Part shown: one piece after another, positions 4,222-7,134 of the stretch | How the letters are laid out: each line of letters opens with the position of its first letter | Numbering within the stretch: the first letter of the stretch is position 1 | From: an uncultured Lachnospiraceae bacterium | GTDB lineage: Bacteria > Bacillota > Clostridia > Lachnospirales > Lachnospiraceae | Direction of reading: 5' to 3' | Assembly: GCA_902797565.1 (NCBI GenBank) | Contig: CADBTO010000307.1 | Span: forward strand, 1 to 7,134 | Length of the DNA stretch: 7,134 nucleotides | Notes under the pieces: generated by a model | Seen by the model: the letters and a program-made list of their open reading frames with translations, nothing else | The model's database searches: none | Told to the model about the DNA's origin: nothing | Made by a program: the position numbers and the translations under genes

Positions 4222-6585
4222 ATGGATATCGCGGAGAAAATAGCAGGAGAGATCAGTGCCAGGAAGCCGCAGGTGGAGGCTGCTGTCAAACTGATTGACG
4301 AAGGGAATACGATCCCGTTTATTGCCCGGTACCGGAAAGAGGTGACGGGCGGACTGAGTGACGAGGCGCTCCGTACTTTGTACGAAAGACTGAATTATCT
4401 GAGAAATCTGGAAGAGAAGAAGGAAACGGTCATTTCGACGATCGAGGAACAGGGCAAGCTGACAGAGGAACTGAGGCAGCAGATCCTGGCGGCGGAGACA
4501 CAGGTGGCTGTGGACGACCTGTACCGGCCGTTCCGTCCGAAGCGCCGGACGCGGGCAATTATCGCACGGGAGCGGGGGCTTGCGCCGCTGGCAGAGTTTA
4601 TTCTGGCAGACGAGCAGGCGGGGCCTCTGGATGCGGAAGCGGAAAAATACGCGGATCCGGAAAACGACGTGCACACGGCGGAAGATGCGCTGTCTGGCGC
4701 AAGGGACATTATCGCAGAAGAAGTTTCGGATAATGCGACATTCCGTACCAGGATTCGGGAGATGACCGAGGCAGAGGGCAAGATCGTTTCTGCGGCAAAA
4801 GACGCGGAGGCAGAATCGGTCTATGAAATGTATTATGATTATGAAGAGAGCGTGAAGAGCCTGCCCGGACACAGGATCCTGGCACTTAACCGGGGCGAGA
4901 AGGACGGGTTCCTGAACGTCAAAATCGTGGCGCCGGAGGAAGCGATCGTCGTCTACCTGGAACAGCAGATGGTGAAGCAGGATGGCACAGAGGCGGCAGA
5001 GCAGATCAAGGCAGCTGTGAAGGACGCGTACAGCAGGCTGATTGCGCCTTCGATTGAGAATGAAATCCGCGGTGCCCTGACAGAGAAGGCGGAGGACGGG
5101 GCAATCCATGTCTTTGGTGAAAACCTGACCCAGCTTTTGATGCAGCCGCCAATTGTTGGAAAAGTCGTATTGGGCTGGGATCCGGCGTTCCGGACGGGCT
5201 GCAAGCTGGCTGTGGTGGATCCGACCGGTAAGGTGCTGGATACAACGGTCATTTATCCAACGGCGCCCCAGAACAAGGTGGAAGAGTCGAAAGCCACACT
5301 GAAAAAACTGGTAGATAAATATGATGTAGACTTAATTTCTGTTGGGAATGGTACGGCGTCCAGGGAATCAGAACAAATTATTGCAGGATTGATTCCGGAG
5401 CTTTCGCGTGAGGTGCAGTATGTCATCGTCAATGAGGCGGGGGCGAGCGTGTATTCGGCAAGCAAGCTTGCAACGGAGGAATTTCCGGAATTTGATGTGG
5501 GGCAGCGGAGTGCGGCTTCGATCGCACGGCGGCTGCAGGACCCGCTGGCGGAACTGGTGAAGATCGACCCGAAATCCATCGGTGTGGGACAGTACCAGCA
5601 CGATATGAATCAGAAGAAGCTGGGCGAGGCACTGACCGGCGTGGTCGAGAGCAATGTAAACCGTGTGGGTGTGGACCTGAACACGGCTTCCGCGCCGCTC
5701 CTGTCTTATGTGGCAGGGATTGGGAAACAGGTGGCAAAAAATATTGTTTCTTATCGTGAGGAAAACGGGCAGTTCACATCGCGGAAACAGCTTTTGAAGG
5801 TCAGCAAGCTTGGCCCGAAGGCGTTTGAGCAGTGCGCGGGATTCCTGCGGATCCGGGGCGGAGAAAACCCGCTGGATGCCACAGGCGTGCATCCGGAGAG
5901 TTATGAGGCGACGACGGAGCTGCTCCAGACGCTGGGGCACAATCTGGATGAACTGAAGAATGGCGGGTTGGCTGCGATTTCTGCGGAAGTCCAGGCGAAA
6001 AACGGCGTCAAGGGGCTGGCAGAGCAGCTTGGCGTGGGAGAAATGACTCTGGAGGATATCATCAAGGAACTGGAGAAACCGGGGCGGGATCCGCGGGAAG
6101 ATATGCCGAAGCCGATTCTTCGGAGCGATGTGCTGGATTTGGAAGACCTGCAGCCGGGTATGGTGCTGAAAGGGACAGTACGAAATATCGTAGATTTTGG
6201 GGCGTTCGTAGATATCGGCGTCCATCAGGATGGCCTGGTACATATTTCGCATATGACAAGCAAGTATATCAAGCATCCGCTGGAAGTGGTATCCGTGGGG
6301 GATATCGTGGATGTGGAAGTGCTGGAAGTGGACGTAAAGAAACAGCGGATCGCCCTGTCGATGAAGATCGGCGAAAAGGACGGAGAGAATGTTCCCGGCG
6401 CGGGCGTGAAGAAACAAGAGGAACGGCCGAAAAAGAAATCTGGAAAGAATCGTAAACCCAGAAATAATAATCAGAAACGGAAGCCGGAAGGCGGTGCGGA
6501 CGGAAAGAAACGGGAGAGAAAGGGCGAAGAGACCTTTGGAAGCAGTCTTGGAAACCTGCTTAAAGGGATCAAGCTGAACGGATAA
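4222..6585 (+). CDS. tex: Tex family RNA-binding transcription accessory protein
   Basis: The 787-residue protein matches Tex in full length (family about 720-790). Tex is a cytosolic nucleic-acid-binding protein linked to transcription and, in some pathogens, to toxin gene expression. Domains in order: an all-helical N-terminal region with the hallmark GNTIPFIARYRKE (28-40) and DDLYRPFRPKRRTRA (98-112); a YqgF/RNase H-like domain from about 313 (GKVVLGWDPAFRTGCKLAVVD) to about 445, including ISVGNGTASRESE (372-384) and VNEAGASVYSASKLA (403-417); the DPLAELVKIDPKSIGVGQYQHD linker (440-461); ComEA-like helix-hairpin-helix repeats (about 485-545); and an S1 RNA-binding domain (about 645-715). 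A Lys/Arg/Asn-rich tail (720-770) ends in a short helix-like segment. GGGAG (4206-4210) lies 11 bases before the ATG. No terminator follows it before the ribU promoter. Confidence 0.97.
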   Translation: MDIAEKIAGEISARKPQVEAAVKLIDEGNTIPFIARYRKEVTGGLSDEALRTLYERLNYLRNLEEKKETVISTIEEQGKLTEELRQQILAAETQVAVDDLYRPFRPKRRTRAIIARERGLAPLAEFILADEQAGPLDAEAEKYADPENDVHTAEDALSGARDIIAEEVSDNATFRTRIREMTEAEGKIVSAAKDAEAESVYEMYYDYEESVKSLPGHRILALNRGEKDGFLNVKIVAPEEAIVVYLEQQMVKQDGTEAAEQIKAAVKDAYSRLIAPSIENEIRGALTEKAEDGAIHVFGENLTQLLMQPPIVGKVVLGWDPAFRTGCKLAVVDPTGKVLDTTVIYPTAPQNKVEESKATLKKLVDKYDVDLISVGNGTASRESEQIIAGLIPELSREVQYVIVNEAGASVYSASKLATEEFPEFDVGQRSAASIARRLQDPLAELVKIDPKSIGVGQYQHDMNQKKLGEALTGVVESNVNRVGVDLNTASAPLLSYVAGIGKQVAKNIVSYREENGQFTSRKQLLKVSKLGPKAFEQCAGFLRIRGGENPLDATGVHPESYEATTELLQTLGHNLDELKNGGLAAISAEVQAKNGVKGLAEQLGVGEMTLEDIIKELEKPGRDPREDMPKPILRSDVLDLEDLQPGMVLKGTVRNIVDFGAFVDIGVHQDGLVHISHMTSKYIKHPLEVVSVGDIVDVEVLEVDVKKQRIALSMKIGEKDGENVPGAGVKKQEERPKKKSGKNRKPRNNNQKRKPEGGADGKKRERKGEETFGSSLGNLLKGIKLNG

Positions 6586-6625
6586 AGCAGGAAATCATTC
6601 TGGCAAAAAAATCAACAAAAAAATC

Positions 6626-6654
6626 TTGACAAATCGGAATATTTTTGTTAGGTT
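6626..6654 (+). promoter_or_regulatory. Promoter of the FMN riboswitch-ribU unit
   Basis: A perfect TTGACA (6626-6631) is followed after 17 bases by TAGGTT (6649-6654). The weak -10 is preceded by TG at 6646-6647, making an extended -10. Transcription would start near 6661, just before the first riboswitch helix, so promoter and aptamer fit together exactly. Confidence 0.75.
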
Positions 6655-6660
6655 AAGATG

Positions 6661-6955
6661 CGTAACTCTTCGGGGCAGGGTGAAATTCCCGACCGACGGT
6701 GTTGCATGGGCAGGGCTGGTGAGATGATGATCCGGAAGGCTGGCGGACGCGCGTGGGGTGTCTTACCCCGTTAGCGTGCCGGACCGATGCCGGAAATCGG
6801 AAAATACTGGCTTGGCGCATGCAAAGCCCGTGAGCGTGCCGTCTGATCAAGGCATGCCGAACTGGTGTGATTCCAGTGCCGACAGTGAAGGGCTGCAGCA
6901 GCCAAGGGATGGCGGATTTGCAGTGCCGAAGTCTGGATGGGAGAAGAAAGGAGTT
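6661..6955 (+). ncRNA. FMN riboswitch (RFN element), enlarged, controlling ribU
   Basis: The RFN conserved blocks appear in order: CTTCGGGGCAGGGTGAAATT with CCCGACCGACGGT (6668-6700), AGCCCGTGAGC (6825-6835), a hairpin GCGTGCC/GGCATGC (6834-6857), ACTGG/CCAGT (6861-6877) followed by GCCGACAGT (6878-6886), and AGTCTGGATGGGAGAAG (6930-6946). The aptamer binds FMN and represses riboflavin genes. It is about twice the usual length because of a 124-base arm (6701-6824) and a 40-base insert (about 6889-6928). P1 can form from AACTC (6664-6668) with GAGTT (6951-6955) plus TTC (6669-6671) with GAA (6943-6945); its 3' strand overlaps the ribosome site AAAGGAG (6947-6953). This suggests translational control by direct occlusion. 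A short T run (6957-6961) follows, but there is no separate terminator hairpin. Confidence 0.95.
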
Positions 6956-6963
6956 CTTTTTCA

Positions 6964-7134
6964 ATGGGTGATTTTAATTCTTTTGAGGCGGAGCAGGCAG
7001 CCGTAGGGGCGAACGGCAAGGTACGGCTTTTGGCTGTGACGGCAATGCTGTCTGCAGTGGCGGTGGTCCTGCAGTATCTGGAGTTTCCAATTCCGATGCT
7101 GATGCCGGGCTTCATTAAAATGGATCTTTCGGAT
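6964..7134 (+). CDS. ribU: Riboflavin ECF transporter substrate-binding subunit RibU (5' part only)
   Basis: Only the first 57 codons are present; the frame is open to the window edge. The visible protein has a short charged N-terminus (1-21), a first membrane segment (about 22-40, LLAVTAMLSAVAVVLQYLE) and then FPIPMLMPGFIKMDLSD, which fits the conserved loop after the first helix of RibU-type S components. RibU binds riboflavin in the membrane and works with the shared energising module EcfT-EcfA-EcfA'. The ATG at 6964 has AAAGGAG (6947-6953) 10 bases upstream. Its position directly behind an FMN riboswitch strongly supports the riboflavin assignment over other ECF S components. Confidence 0.9.
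   Translation, partial: MGDFNSFEAEQAAVGANGKVRLLAVTAMLSAVAVVLQYLEFPIPMLMPGFIKMDLSD

Noticed and set aside
4114..5109. Long minus-strand open frame opposite tex, and a similar one at 5368-6417
   Set aside because: They mirror the strongly supported tex frame, have His/Arg/Cys-biased composition and no ribosome site or domain.

Overview
The window looks like chromosome from a Gram-positive anaerobe of the Clostridia, most likely a Lachnospiraceae-like gut species. This rests on four points: a crotonase close to clostridial Crt, a small HExxH/CPEC protein of a type I associate with that family, purine-rich AGGAGG-type ribosome sites, and an FMN riboswitch placed before a RibU-type riboflavin transporter. 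The assignment is inference; there is no rRNA gene or other taxonomic marker.

Layout. Positions 1-1162 hold a terminator and, on the minus strand, a family 2 glycosyltransferase. A 392-base divergent spacer (1163-1554) contains a cluster of short palindromes on the left and a clear promoter plus a 5'-leader hairpin on the right. An orphan crt gene (1555-2358) follows and ends in a textbook terminator. Next come a highly structured non-coding stretch (2411-2493), a TraX-family membrane protein (2554-3348), a putative zinc metalloprotease-like protein with a GR-x-P repeat N-terminus (3462-4130), an AT-rich spacer with three 11-base direct repeats, and the large RNA-binding protein Tex (4222-6585). 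The right end has a strong promoter, an unusually long FMN riboswitch (about 6661-6955) and the first 57 codons of a ribU-like gene, cut by the window edge.

How the genes relate. There is no single obvious operon. The glycosyltransferase and crt are separate divergent units. traX, the HExxH gene and tex are co-oriented with 110-base and 91-base gaps. I see no intrinsic terminator between them, so read-through is possible, although weak promoter-like sites occur in both gaps. The riboswitch-ribU unit is an independent vitamin B2 uptake module in which bound FMN would be expected to hide the ribosome site. I see no mobile element, CRISPR array, tRNA or rRNA. The parts most worth a second look are the two insertions in the FMN riboswitch, the double-hairpin element between crt and traX, and the HExxH protein. 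Most of the window is ordinary chromosomal core sequence.
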